Source: Sorghum bicolor
Lineage: Eukaryota; Streptophyta; Magnoliopsida; Poales; Poaceae
Length of the DNA stretch: 64,000 nt
Reading direction: 5' to 3'
Assembly: GCF_000003195.3 (NCBI RefSeq)
Contig: NC_012871.2
Span: forward strand, 21,272,658-21,336,657
Every line of letters begins with the position of its first letter. The stretch's first letter is position 1. A program made the position numbers and the translations under genes. Shown here in pieces: positions 1 through 9,436 of this stretch. The notes under the pieces are model-generated. The model had not been told where the DNA came from, did no database searches, and saw nothing but the letters and a program-made list of their open reading frames with translations.

Positions 1-1
1 A

Positions 2-70
2 TTTTTAGAGCCCAATGAGGAAATTGAAGAAATAGACGTAGTACATTTTTACCTTCCCATGGAGAATTAG
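2..70 (+). CDS. possible C-terminal tail of an upstream polyprotein (partial)
   Basis: A 22-codon open frame enters the window at base 2 and ends at TAG 68-70. It encodes an acidic tail (EEIEEIDVV). Its position, just before the accessory unit and about 2.3 kb before the 3' LTR, would suit the end of a pol frame. It is too short to identify, and an unrelated open frame is equally possible. Confidence 0.2.
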   Translation, partial: FLEPNEEIEEIDVVHFYLPMEN

Positions 71-139
71 AGCCCGATACTTTTGGTCTGATGGTTGTGG
101 GTCATATATATATTTTTCTAAATAATTTCGCATCTAGAA

Positions 140-474
140 ACACGCTCGGAGAAGTGGGCCCACAGAGGGGCCAGAGAGAGGGCGGGCGCCCAGGTCAAGT
201 GGGCGGGCGCCCAGCCCCTGTTCCCTCTCGGTCCCGACTTTCTCTGTTATGGAAAATGCACTTAGGGTGATCCGAATAATCCCTCGGATGGAAAGTTTTG
301 CACGCACATCGACGGGAGTAACCCGAACAACCCATAGAGGCACCCTTTTGACCCCTATATAAACAGACTCCTGACCTCAGTTTTCAAACACCAAGCCACC
401 AAGCTTTCTCTCCTTCAATTAGAGCTTGATTAGCTCTCCTTCAATTAAAATTTTATTAGTTCCTTGCTACTCCA
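140..474 (+). promoter_or_regulatory. core promoter and leader of the accessory ORF in element A
   Basis: A TATA box (TATATAAA, 356-363) lies 112 bases before the ATG at 475, a normal spacing for a plant promoter with a leader of about 85 bases. Upstream, at about 177-215, GGGCGGGCGCCC occurs twice, followed by CCCTCTCGG. The same ordered set (two GGGCGGGCGCCC, then CCCTCTCGG) is in the LTRs of element N at 18074-18122 and 24224-24272, upstream-of-TATA sequence in that family. The leader is CT-rich (AGCTTTCTCTCC). The promoter assignment is inference from motif and position. Confidence 0.5.
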
Positions 475-1104
475 ATGGCCGAGAAGTACCACGATGATTG
501 GGAAGTCGTCCCCTTCAACCTCAACATGGAGCCTGTGGAAGACCCTGATGCCCGTGCTCTCATCCCGGCCAACACAGAGCGTCAGCTAGAAGCCATGCCA
601 TTACGCCAACGTAGCTCCGCCCAATCTTACCATGCTCAACCAGTTCTCACCGCACCACCACAACCCCTACTCCTCACAGGATCATCATCCAAGACGAAGA
701 CCACCATCAAGGTGCCAACCGGCACAAGGATCCTTCCACCTAGACCCAATGAGAGGGTCGTTGGAGTCAAGACCAACCGGAGCGGCGAGATCAGCAGTGT
801 TCGCTACACTACGGAGGAGGAAAGGCCTTACTTTGAAGGGATTAGAGCAGCCAAAGTCCGTTTCATCCCTCCAAAGGCAGCCCCGAAGCACGCTCTCAAT
901 GCTTTTGAGACACCTCCCAAGCGTCGCAAGACTATAATGGATATTGATGAGGAAGTTCGCAGGCTAGATAGAGTTATCATAGACCTCCAATCCTCGATTA
1001 ATTCCCTCACTAGGCAGCTCTCTAACCACAACACTATTATACTAGGCCTTAGGCAGGATCTTGCCAGTGCCAACAAGAAGATCAAGGAACTAGAGCGTCG
1101 CTAA
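475..1104 (+). CDS. accessory ORF of element A, 209 aa, unknown function
   Basis: I do not recognise the family. The first 60 residues are acidic to neutral, residues 55-95 are rich in proline, serine and threonine, and PPKRRK at residues 147-152 resembles a monopartite nuclear localisation signal. Residues about 156-209 form heptads rich in L, I, R, D and E and should be a coiled coil (EEVRRLDRVI, then LRQDLASANKKIKELERR). There is no signal peptide or membrane segment and no gag, protease, RT or integrase motif. The ORF is uninterrupted although it sits between pol and the 3' LTR. It has its own TATA box upstream and AATAAA 125 bases after the stop. The start is the first ATG after the TATA box. 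By position it compares with env-like or other extra ORFs of Athila/Tat elements, but no similarity to those is visible. Confidence 0.6.
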   Translation: MAEKYHDDWEVVPFNLNMEPVEDPDARALIPANTERQLEAMPLRQRSSAQSYHAQPVLTAPPQPLLLTGSSSKTKTTIKVPTGTRILPPRPNERVVGVKTNRSGEISSVRYTTEEERPYFEGIRAAKVRFIPPKAAPKHALNAFETPPKRRKTIMDIDEEVRRLDRVIIDLQSSINSLTRQLSNHNTIILGLRQDLASANKKIKELERR

Positions 1105-1228
1105 GTTATCTAGATTAGACCTTGAGGCAATGCATCTTAGTCATCTATCTTTAAATTCGGTTTAAGTTTGCTATTATCAGTTTGCTATCAGTTTGCTATC
1201 AGTCTTTTGTAATGAATGCCTCAAGATT

Positions 1229-1234
1229 AATAAA
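1229..1234 (+). terminator. poly(A) signal AATAAA after the accessory ORF
   Basis: AATAAA lies 125 bases after the TAA of the 209-aa ORF, preceded by a TTTGTAATG stretch and by a short tandem repeat of TTTGCTATCAG (about 1167-1200) that resembles plant far-upstream elements. Together with the TATA box it frames a transcription unit of about 850 bases. Confidence 0.45.
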
Positions 1235-2392
1235 GAGTATTACTATTATTATTATGTCTTGTGTGTCTCTACTTTATTTTTGTGCAAGAAAGCAGAAAAC
1301 AAGTATGGGGGAGATCCCTCGACATGCCAAACACACTCCGACTACACCACTCCTCACCTCAGGTACACACTTTGCACACTTTACACATACATTTATTCTG
1401 GATTATGCAGATTACTGTTTCCGACATGATAAAATAAAAGGATTAAAATATTTCTAATCATGATTAATCTCAATCTGTGATATTTCCTAAAAACTTGCAA
1501 TTATTATAAAATCATTTAAAACCCTGTGTTACTTAAGTCAATTGGAATATGTGATGATAGAGTATGAGTTTCTTATTCTTGATATCATTGTTGCTTGGAG
1601 AATTTATTTCAAAATATTCAAAATTATAGCTACCATCCTCAGTGTTTTATATGCCTGATAAGAATGAAAATATTAATTATGATTATAAAAGTTATCTGCT
1701 CTGTATTGAGTTTGTTCAAAATGAGTTAGACCCTTGTTGAGAGATTTATCATGCTCCCAAGATCAAGACATTATTTCAGTAAGATTCACTCTTCCGAAGT
1801 ATTATTGCATTAGAGGCATGGGCTATGCAAAAATAGAGATATTTCGAGGAAATATAAAGGAGCAAGTGCTCGATAACCTCGCAGAAAAAATGGACAAGTG
1901 TCCGGCAGTAGAATTAGGGGTACCTCGGTATCCACTTAAAAAAAAAGAGAAAAGAGAAAAATGATAGCCCATGGTCCCTCTAATAAGCAATATGCCAGCA
2001 AGAGTTGACAAAGTTTTTAATTTCCAAAGTCTTTGATCTAAGAGTATGACATTCCCCTCCTCGGATCCCGTTTTGATCAAGCAATAAATGCAAAGTAAGT
2101 ATGCTTGAGAATTTTTGTAAAATAAAACAGCCTCAGTGAGATATACATAAAAGATAATGAGTGATCTGAGAGAACCTATGAGGATAAAAAGGTATGCTAA
2201 CTTTCTTTCAAAAATATACAAAAGCTCCAAGTGGCAGGATTGAGAAGAAAGGATCTTTACTCTTAACCATATACATCCCTGACTATGGTACACAGTGAAT
2301 TTTTAACACCCTGCAATTATATAGAATGTTTTAAAATGTTTACCCCAGATATTTTTCTTAACCATCCTTTTCTCGAGGACGAGTAAAAGCCT

Positions 2393-2407
2393 AAGTATGG
2401 GGGTATT
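2393..2407 (+). other. polypurine tract of element A
   Basis: AAGTATGGGGGTATT lies directly before the LTR start TGTTGACGG, the expected place for plus-strand priming. A similar AAGTATGGGGGAGAT occurs at about 1301-1316. Confidence 0.6.
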
Positions 2408-3610
2408 TGTTGACGGTTCTTAAGTATCAATTTTAATTATTAAATAAACAAGAGAAAGGACCAATATGCAACCATCACCTAGAATTAGGGTTTGATCTGA
2501 TAGAATTCCACGAGTTTTGTTGTTTATCTGTTTCTGCAGGGGTTATTAGGAAATAAGGAAGAAAGGCCCACATGTCGGGATTACATAGAGATATCAACGC
2601 ATCGCGTAATTTTACATCATCTAGAAGACTCCAGAAGCCACGAGACCGAAGCGGAGGCGAAACTGGGCCAGGCCCAGGGCGCCCGCCCCCCTGTTGGAGC
2701 CAAATTAGGACTCTTTCGCTCGGGATATTCCACCGACCTATTGGATCAAGAAAAACATAGTACCACCTCGCCTATCGACCCAAAACACATAAAAGGGAAG
2801 GACTATATAAGCAAGGACCCTGGAGGAGACATGAAGAAATTATCATAGAGACTGAGGGGTGCCCTCGAAGGAAAACCTCTTCTCTAATTAATATTTCTTT
2901 TTAGGCTTAGCAATCAATGTAAGGTAGAAATAGATCTTCTAGTTTCTACTAGATTGAGAGAGATAGAGTGGAGGTGTAGAGTGGAGGAAGCCCGGCCTGT
3001 CGGTGTCTACTCCAAGCTTGTACCTGCGGGATCAAGTTCTCCTAACCCGAAGCTTGCTCCTAGGATTCTTTAGTAATTCGACTTCTAAATTCTAGTAAGT
3101 TCTTGTTTTATTGTTTTTATGGTTTATGAGTTTACTTTAATCTCTTCGCGTAGAGTTTAGAGTAATCATTGCTGGCATAAACGTGGTGTTTAGGCTGGGG
3201 TACTCATAGATATTCCCTGACTAGCTGGACCGTGGTAGTAGTGAGGAACGTGACAATTCCGAGCTACCTTTGTAGATCACATCTCTTTAGCAGGAAGGAT
3301 AGGGTTTATAGGTGCGGGTTGAACATCCTTTGTGGTGTCTAGATTCCGTTAGCCTCCCCATTAGAACAGTAGATCATCCTTACCAAGGTTAGAAGGCGAC
3401 TACGGTTGCAGTCTTCTCTGTTTATCACTCACATCGAAAGACATTCTTTGTGCCTAAAGGTTAGTAGTAATAGACCGGTTAGTCAGATGCACTCTTTCTC
3501 CTAGTGGTAAAAAAATAAATACGATACTCTGGATAATTTCCCGGGTGAAGTGCTCACCGATATCCGTGCGCTTGCGGATCAATTCCTTATTGCGTTCCCA
3601 AATATCAACA
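2408..3610 (+). repeat. 3' LTR of element A (1203 bp)
   Basis: The LTR starts TGTTGACGG and ends ATATCAACA. It matches the 1237-bp LTR of element N in order: a block with CCACGAGTTTTG and TTTCTGCAGG, a GC-rich segment, a TATA box (CTATATAAGCAAGG near 2803), and an end with CCGTGCGCTTGCGGAT. It is the same LTR family as N, E and fragment D but clearly diverged. The mate LTR is outside the window, so it could also be a recombined copy. A possible target duplication (CACAC, 3611-3615) cannot be tested. Confidence 0.7.
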
Positions 3611-3862
3611 CACACTTCAGGAGATGTTTTAGGTTTGTCATCAACCAGTGAGTTGGTTCTTGTAGAGAGAAGTTAATATCCGAAGTTTGGAGTTTTCTAT
3701 CCGTTGTTTGCTATCAAAGGTTATTTCTTTTATACTAAGTACGTTATATATTTATGCATTGTCTTTTGATATTACCCCTTAATTGTAGCTCTATGTGAGA
3801 TTTGGCTTCTAAGACTCACATATGGTGCATATCTGATTTTGTTCTTAAAATCGGGTATTACA
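3611..3862 (-). repeat. LTR fragment C (minus orientation)
   Basis: Read on the minus strand the segment begins TGTAATACCCGATTTTAAG at 3862, a typical start for LTRs of Tekay/Del-type chromoviruses. It runs 252 bases until the end of element A's LTR at 3610. The DNA beyond its start (3863 on) is GC-rich and not a polypurine tract, so this is a 5' or solo LTR piece. It has no coding content. Confidence 0.4.
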
Positions 3863-3978
3863 GGCCGGCCGCCGGAGTCCAGGTCCGGTGTGGCGGCGCC
3901 ATGGTTGTCGCCGTGGAGCTCACCGACGATCTTCAAACTCCCGATTTCGTACGCCAAAAACCGAACCAAGAGCACCGG
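3863..3978 (-). repeat. LTR fragment B, left part (split by Copia1)
   Basis: GC-rich sequence that continues across the Copia1 insertion at 14254-15020. The two halves join at the ACCGG target duplication. GC-rich blocks of this style occur inside the long LTRs of G (30340-30990) and F (26330-27237), which supports an LTR origin. The far end of this LTR is not in the window. Confidence 0.4.
3974..3978. repeat. target site duplication ACCGG, left of Copia1
   Basis: ACCGG directly precedes the LTR start TGAAAG and is repeated exactly at 14249-14253 after the other LTR. It defines the insertion site in LTR fragment B. Confidence 0.9.
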
Positions 3979-5876
3979 TGAAAGCCCTAGTTTGGTTTTG
4001 GATAATTGATGAAACCCTAGTACTAACCTCTATGCTAAGTGTGTGTAGACTTAATGAGGTTGGTACATGCCAAGTGATGGAGCAAGTGATGATCATGGTG
4101 ATGAAGGTGATGACCACAAGATGATCAAGTGCTCAACTTGGAAAAGAAGAAAGAGAAAAACAAAACCTTATGGAGATCAAGGCAAAGGTATTGCTTAGGG
4201 TTTTGGTTTTGGTGATCAAGACACCATAGAGGGTGTGATCACATTTAGGATAGATAGCCGTACTATAAAGAAGGGAATTCTTTGGCTAAGCGGTTATCAA
4301 GTGCCACTAGGTGTCATTGTTCTTGTGCATGCATTTAGAACCTAGTGAGCTAACTTAACTCCTTCGAAGAAAATGATTGTGAAAATGCTAACACACGTGC
4401 ACTTGTTGGTACACACTTTGTGGTGTTGGCACACTTTGAGAAGGGAGTTGAAGTTTGATTCGGCGCTTGTGAGAAAATGAAGTGCATATTTTCTATTGCG
4501 CCGGTGGGAAATTTGGAGAAGTCACGGGAGTGTTTCTCGCTGAGAAAACACTCACCGGACGCTGGCTTCTGGAGCACCGGACGCTGCGTCTGAGCGTCCG
4601 GTGCAAACAGTGCCTGGCCCAGCTAGGGTAAGGCACCGGACGATAGGCACCGGACGCTGGCTTGAGTGTCCGGTGGTTAGCATCCGGTGTGCGGGCGTTT
4701 TGCGACCCTCTCTGCGCATGGGTCCGGTGAGCACCGGACGCTGAGGGTGCGTCCGGTGGCTTGCGTCCGGTGACCCTGGGAGTTTGCGGAGCTCTCTGCG
4801 CATGAGTCCGGTGTGCACCGGACGCGTCCGGTGCCAACCTGCTCAGCGTCCGGTGCTCTGTAGGTTACCGTTAGACTCTGACACGCGGCTAACGTTGGAG
4901 CATCGGACGTTGGTTTTGAGCGTCCGGTGCCCCTTTAAGAGCGTCCGGTGACCCCGTGTTTTGCCCAGTGAAAGAGCCAACGGCTCTATTTGCTTGAGGG
5001 GCTATATATACATGTTTGGCCGGCTTGGGGCTCAGACTCTTGCCTTTCTAACATACTTGACATTCTTGTGAGCCTAAGCAAACACCTCCCACTCATCTCC
5101 TTCATAGATTAAACATCTTTATGAGATTGGGAGTGATTCCAAGTGCATTTGCTTGAGTGATTGCATCTAGTGGCACTTGGGGATCGTTGTAGCTGCGGTT
5201 TTCTTGTTACTCTTGGTGGTTGCCGCCACCTAGACGGCTTGGAGCAGCGGAGGAGCTTTGGCACGAGTTGGTGATTGTTCGTGGCCATCTCCCGGTGATT
5301 GTGAGGGGATTTGTACCTTCCCCGGTGGAGAGCCGAAAGGTAACTCTAGTGGATTGCTCGTGTCATTGAGTTACCTCACTTGTGGGTAGGTTCATGTGGT
5401 GTCCTAGTGAGGACGAGGTTCGTGCTACACCTCTTAGCCACCGAACCACCAAGTGTTGGTCGACACAACGGGGACGTAGCGTGCCGGCAAGCACGTGAAC
5501 CTCGGGAGAAAAATTGGTGTCTCAATTGTGTTTGTTTGGCATTCTCCCGGTGCTTGATTGTTTATATTGGTGATTGGTTCATCCCCTACTTGGTGGTATA
5601 AATATCTCATCCTCTCTTTTACATTCCCGCAAACTAGAGTAGCTTACTTGCTTGTGTAGAGACTTTAGGTAGCTCTCTAGTGTAAGTAGAGACATAGCTC
5701 TTGTGTGCCTAGTGATCATATCAACTAGAATTGTTGGATAGGTGGCTTGCAAAACCCCCTTTTAGAGCTAGAGCAAAAAGCTTCGCTTTGTTATTTACTA
5801 ACCTCTTGCTCTAGTGATTTTGTAGAATTTTTAAATAGGCTATTCACCCCCCCTCTAGCCATATTAGGACCTTTCA
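3979..5876 (+). repeat. 5' LTR of Copia1 (1898 bp)
   Basis: It starts TGAAAGCCCTAG and ends GACCTTTCA, with short inverted ends TGAAAG/CTTTCA. It contains an array of CCGGACG/CGTCCGG motifs at 4549-4962 and a TATA box (GGGCTATATATACATG near 5000). The small ORFs inside it recur in the other LTR only because the LTRs are copies. Confidence 0.93.
4549..4962. repeat. array of CACCGGACGC and GCGTCCGGTG motifs in the U3 of Copia1
   Basis: About 18 copies of the core CCGGAC or GTCCGG, in both orientations and mostly with the flanks CACCGGACGCTG or GCGTCCGGTG, lie in 414 bases just upstream of the TATA box. Spacing is irregular, so this is not a simple tandem repeat. The same array is in the 3' LTR at 12921-13334. 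Position suggests enhancer-like binding sites or a foldable U3 segment. Confidence 0.8.
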
Positions 5877-5878
5877 AG

Positions 5879-5890
5879 TGGTATCAGAGC
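5879..5890 (+). other. primer binding site (initiator tRNA-Met) of Copia1
   Basis: TGGTATCAGAGC starts two bases after the 5' LTR. It is the standard Ty1/copia minus-strand primer site, complementary to the 3' end of plant initiator tRNA-Met. Confidence 0.92.
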
Positions 5891-5935
5891 CGTGGTCACC
5901 GTTTGTGAAGGCTTAACAACCTCGGTGCTCAAATT

Positions 5936-8020
5936 ATGGCTCAAATAGTGTTCAACCATGTTGGAGGCAAACCACCGTTCTTTGATGGCACAAGCTCTTT
6001 TGACTATTGGAAGAGAAAAATGAAGATGTACCTTGGATCAATCAATGATAGAGTGTGGGAAGTCATGGAGAATGACTTTGTGATCCTTGACCCCGCTAAC
6101 CCCACCGACAATGAGAGAGCAAACAAGCAATGCGATACTATGGCTCTCAACACAATATACAATGGCATTGATTCAAAGGTGTTTGAGCAAGTAAAAGATC
6201 TTGAGAAGGCTAGTGAAGTGTGGACAAGGCTTGAAAAAACATATGAAGGCACTACAACGGTAAAAAGTGCCAAGTTGTACATGCTCAAGGACAAGCTTTC
6301 AAACTTCAAGATGAAGGATGATGAGTCAATTCCGGAGATGTTCTATAGGCTCCAAGTCATCATCAATGATCTCAAGGGCCTTGGTGAAAAAGTGAAGGAT
6401 GAGGACTTCATTCACAAATTCTTGATGTGCTTGCCCAAGAGGTTCAAGACATTGAGAACAATCATCTTTAGAGGTGGATTGACGGGTGTATCTCCCAATG
6501 AGGTACTTGGAGATGTCATGACCGAAGACCAATACAATGATAATGATGATGAGGAGGTCATGAAGAAGGATGATGATGACAAGAAGAAGAAGAGTGTAGC
6601 ATTCAAAGCTAGCTCTTCATCCAAGAGCAAGAACAAGGGCAAAGCCAAGAAGGAAGAATCAAGTGATGAGGAGTGCTCCAATGATGATAGTGATGATGAA
6701 GCACTAGCACTCTTTGTCCGCAAGTTTGGCAAGATGATGAAGAAAAAGGGCTATCACACAAGAAAGAGAAGAGATCACTTCAAGAACAAGGAGCATGTGA
6801 GGCTATGCTACAAGTGTAAAAGCCCCGATCATATTGTGGTGGATTGTCCTTACAATAGTGACAATGATGAGCATGACAAGAAGAACAAGAAGGAGAAGAA
6901 AGAAAAGAAGGAGAAGAAGATGGTTTTCAAAAAGAAAAAGAAGGGTGGATCCTATGTTGTGACATGGGATAGTGATGCCTCTTCGTATGATGATTCAAGT
7001 GATGATGACAAAACATCCAAGAAAAAGGCACTTGCTAGTATTGCTATCAACAACAAGCCATCACTCTTCGACATTCCTTCATGCTTCATGGCCAAGGGCC
7101 ACAAGGTACAATATGATGATAGTGAAAGTGAAAGTGAAAATGAACATGATAGTGATAGTGATGATGAAAATGAATTCACTAATGAACAACTCATGGACAT
7201 GCTAGAACAAGCCGATTCACTTATTCAATCTAAAAACAAGAAGTGCAAAGAATTGGCCAAGAAGTTAAAAGCTCTTGAGCAATCCTTTGATGAGCTCAAT
7301 GCTAATCATGAGAGGCTAGTGGAAGCCCATGAGAAGCTTGGCAAGGCTCACACCAAGCTTGAGAAAGCTCACTCCTTGTTGTTAGAAGAGAACAATGAAA
7401 AGGTTGTTGTATCATGTGATGTGAGCACAACATGTGACTTAATTAAAGAATCACCCAACCTACCTATTGTTGTTGCCACTAACTCTTCTTGTAGGTCTTT
7501 ATCCACCACCACCAACTCTACCTCTACTTCTAGTGTTAGTGTCACTTGTGACACCTCACTAAAGGTTGAGAATGAGACTCTCAAGAGAAAGGTGGATGAG
7601 CTCACTCACGCCCTAGGCAAAGCCTATGGTGGTGAGGCCCGCTTGCTAAAGTGCTTGGGTAGCCAAAGGTTTTCTCTCAACAAAGAGGGATTAGGCTATA
7701 CCCTCAAGAAGGGCAAGAAAGCCTTTGCAACTCACAAACCTAGCTTTGTGAAGAGCAATGGTCGGTATTGCAACAAATGCAAGCAAGTTGGGCACCTAGA
7801 GCTTAATTGCAATAAAATGAACAAGAACAAGAAAAATGTTGATGTACCTTACATTCCTTTTGATTCTTGTTATGTGCTTACCAAGGGTGAGAAGGGTGTG
7901 CATGCTAAGTTTGTTGGTACACCAATTGTGGGTCCAAAGAAGAAGGCCATTTGGGTACCAAAAAGCTTAGTCACTAACCTCCAAGGACCCAAACAAGTAT
8001 GGGTACCTAAGAAACATTGA
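5936..8020 (+). CDS. gag: Copia1 Gag, 694 aa
   Basis: This capsid polyprotein packages the element's RNA in cytoplasmic particles. Residues about 1-190 form the Copia Gag domain (UBN2-like: FDYWKRKMKMYLG near the start, then VWTRLEKTYEG). A lysine- and acid-rich linker follows. A CX2CX4HX4C zinc knuckle lies near residue 290 (CYKCKSPDHIVVDC). Residues about 420-480 form a strong coiled coil. A second zinc knuckle lies near residue 611 (CNKCKQVGHLELNC). The C-terminus is basic and ends VPKKH. At 694 residues it is much longer than a simple Copia gag, as in SIRE-type elements. The ATG is 45 bases after the primer binding site. The frame is uninterrupted and ends at TGA 8018-8020. Pol continues in the same frame after this stop and a second one, TAG at 8030-8032. 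Confidence 0.92.
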   Translation: MAQIVFNHVGGKPPFFDGTSSFDYWKRKMKMYLGSINDRVWEVMENDFVILDPANPTDNERANKQCDTMALNTIYNGIDSKVFEQVKDLEKASEVWTRLEKTYEGTTTVKSAKLYMLKDKLSNFKMKDDESIPEMFYRLQVIINDLKGLGEKVKDEDFIHKFLMCLPKRFKTLRTIIFRGGLTGVSPNEVLGDVMTEDQYNDNDDEEVMKKDDDDKKKKSVAFKASSSSKSKNKGKAKKEESSDEECSNDDSDDEALALFVRKFGKMMKKKGYHTRKRRDHFKNKEHVRLCYKCKSPDHIVVDCPYNSDNDEHDKKNKKEKKEKKEKKMVFKKKKKGGSYVVTWDSDASSYDDSSDDDKTSKKKALASIAINNKPSLFDIPSCFMAKGHKVQYDDSESESENEHDSDSDDENEFTNEQLMDMLEQADSLIQSKNKKCKELAKKLKALEQSFDELNANHERLVEAHEKLGKAHTKLEKAHSLLLEENNEKVVVSCDVSTTCDLIKESPNLPIVVATNSSCRSLSTTTNSTSTSSVSVTCDTSLKVENETLKRKVDELTHALGKAYGGEARLLKCLGSQRFSLNKEGLGYTLKKGKKAFATHKPSFVKSNGRYCNKCKQVGHLELNCNKMNKNKKNVDVPYIPFDSCYVLTKGEKGVHAKFVGTPIVGPKKKAIWVPKSLVTNLQGPKQVWVPKKH

Positions 8021-8032
8021 TTTGTTTTGTAG

Positions 8033-9436
8033 GTAAACTATAAAGCCAGAGGAAGGCATTGGGTGCTTGATAGTGGGTGCACACAACACATGACCGGTGA
8101 TTCAAGAATGTTCAATTCAATCAATCCAAATAATGACAATGGTGTTGATAGTATCACATTTGGTGACAATGGCAAAGGCAAGGTCAAAGGGCTTGGTAAA
8201 ATTGCTATATCCAATGACTTGAGCATTTCCAATGTGCTACTAGTAGAGAGCTTGAACTTCAACTTGCTATCCGTAGCTCAACTTTGTGATCTTGGTTTCA
8301 AATGCATATTTGGAGTTGATGATGTAGAAATCATAAGTGTAGATGGCTCAAACTTGATATTCAAAGGCTTTAGATATGAGAATCTATACTTGGTTGATCT
8401 CAATGCTAGTGAAGCTCAATTATCAACATGCTTGCTCACTAAATCTAGCATGGGTTGGTTATGGCATAGAAGGCTTGGTCATGTTGGAATGAAACAATTA
8501 AACAAGTTAGTTAAGCATGATCTTGTTAGAGGCTTGAAAGATGTCACATTTGAGAAAGATAATCTTTGTAGTGCATGTCAAGCCGGAAAACAAGTTGGCA
8601 ACACTCATCCAAAGAAGAGCATCATGAGTACATGCAAGGCATTTGAGTTGTTGCACATGGATCTATTTGGACCAACCACATACACAAGCATTAGTGGAAA
8701 TAAATATGGATATGTGATAGTGGATGATTTCACAAGATACACATGGGTATTCTTTCTTAGTGACAAGAGTGATGCTTTTGCAACCTTCAAATCATTTGTC
8801 AAGAGAATACACAATGAGTTTGAAACAACCATCAAGAAAGTAAGAAGTGACAATGGAAGTGAATTCAAGAACACAAGAGTTGATGAGCTTTGTGATGAAT
8901 TTGGGATTAGGCATCAATTCTCGGCCAAGTACACTCCACAATCAAATGGTCTTGTTGAGAGGAAGAATAGAACTTTGATTGACATGGCAAGATCAATGTT
9001 GAGTGAATACAATGTGAGTCATTCTTTTTGGGCCGAAGCAATCAACACGGCTTGCTACTATAGCAACCGACTCTATTGTCACCCAATGATGGAAAAGACT
9101 CCATATGAGCTCTTGAATGGAAGAAAGCCCAACATTGCATATTTTCGGGTTTTTGGTTCCAAATGCTACATATTGAAGAAAGGCACTAGATTGAGTAAAT
9201 TTGAAAAGAAATGTGATGTAGGCTTCTTGCTTGGTTACTCCACTACTAGCAAAGCTTATAGAGTGTGGAATTTGGCTTGTGGTACTCTTGAAGAGGTGCA
9301 TGATGTTGAGTTTGATGAAACAAATGGCTCTCAAGAGGAAGATGAGAATCTAGATGATGTGAGAGGCACTCAATTGGCCGATGCAATGAAGAATATGGAC
9401 ATTGGTGATTTAAGGCCTAGAGGTGATTGTTGTTGA
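8033..9436 (+). CDS. pol: Copia1 protease and integrase segment of pol
   Basis: This segment is in the gag frame, downstream of two stop codons. The aspartic protease is marked by [14 protein letters not shown] at its start. The GAG-pre-integrase zinc domain follows ([13 protein letters not shown], then CSACQAGKQ). The integrase core shows the catalytic triad in [19 protein letters not shown] and [11 protein letters not shown], and the usual C-terminal [10 protein letters not shown] and VGFLLGYS motifs. The frame closes early at TGA 9434-9436, about 15 codons after the homologous frame shifts near 9420. The first in-frame ATG is 8063, but the frame is open from 8033, so pol is probably made by readthrough or splicing rather than from its own ATG. 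All catalytic residues I can check are present. Confidence 0.88.
   Translation, partial: VNYKARGRHWVLDSGCTQHMTGDSRMFNSINPNNDNGVDSITFGDNGKGKVKGLGKIAISNDLSISNVLLVESLNFNLLSVAQLCDLGFKCIFGVDDVEIISVDGSNLIFKGFRYENLYLVDLNASEAQLSTCLLTKSSMGWLWHRRLGHVGMKQLNKLVKHDLVRGLKDVTFEKDNLCSACQAGKQVGNTHPKKSIMSTCKAFELLHMDLFGPTTYTSISGNKYGYVIVDDFTRYTWVFFLSDKSDAFATFKSFVKRIHNEFETTIKKVRSDNGSEFKNTRVDELCDEFGIRHQFSAKYTPQSNGLVERKNRTLIDMARSMLSEYNVSHSFWAEAINTACYYSNRLYCHPMMEKTPYELLNGRKPNIAYFRVFGSKCYILKKGTRLSKFEKKCDVGFLLGYSTTSKAYRVWNLACGTLEEVHDVEFDETNGSQEEDENLDDVRGTQLADAMKNMDIGDLRPRGDCC

Larger units (their letters stand above)
1..2407 (+). mobile_element. Ty3-type element A, 3' internal region (5' part lies off the window)
   Basis: This stretch ends in a purine tract and a 3' LTR starting at 2408, so it is the internal 3' end of an LTR retrotransposon read on the plus strand. 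A block near 1889-1925 is nearly the same as the reverse complement of 19105-19145 in element N, and the sequence just before the LTR (a GACGAG-containing tract followed by a G-rich tract) has a counterpart in N at 18385-18420. A and N are therefore relatives. Apart from the accessory unit at 356-1234 I see no conserved protein. The stretch 1235-2392 is AT-rich and looks non-coding. Confidence 0.75.

Noticed and set aside
1823..2293. 156-codon minus ORF in element A
   Set aside because: Opposite to the element, in AT-rich sequence matching non-coding DNA of element N; no motif.
4493..4837. Repetitive ORFs in the Copia1 LTR (also at 12865-13209)
   Set aside because: The repeats in the protein come from the CCGGAC motif array. 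Their conservation between LTRs reflects copying, not coding.
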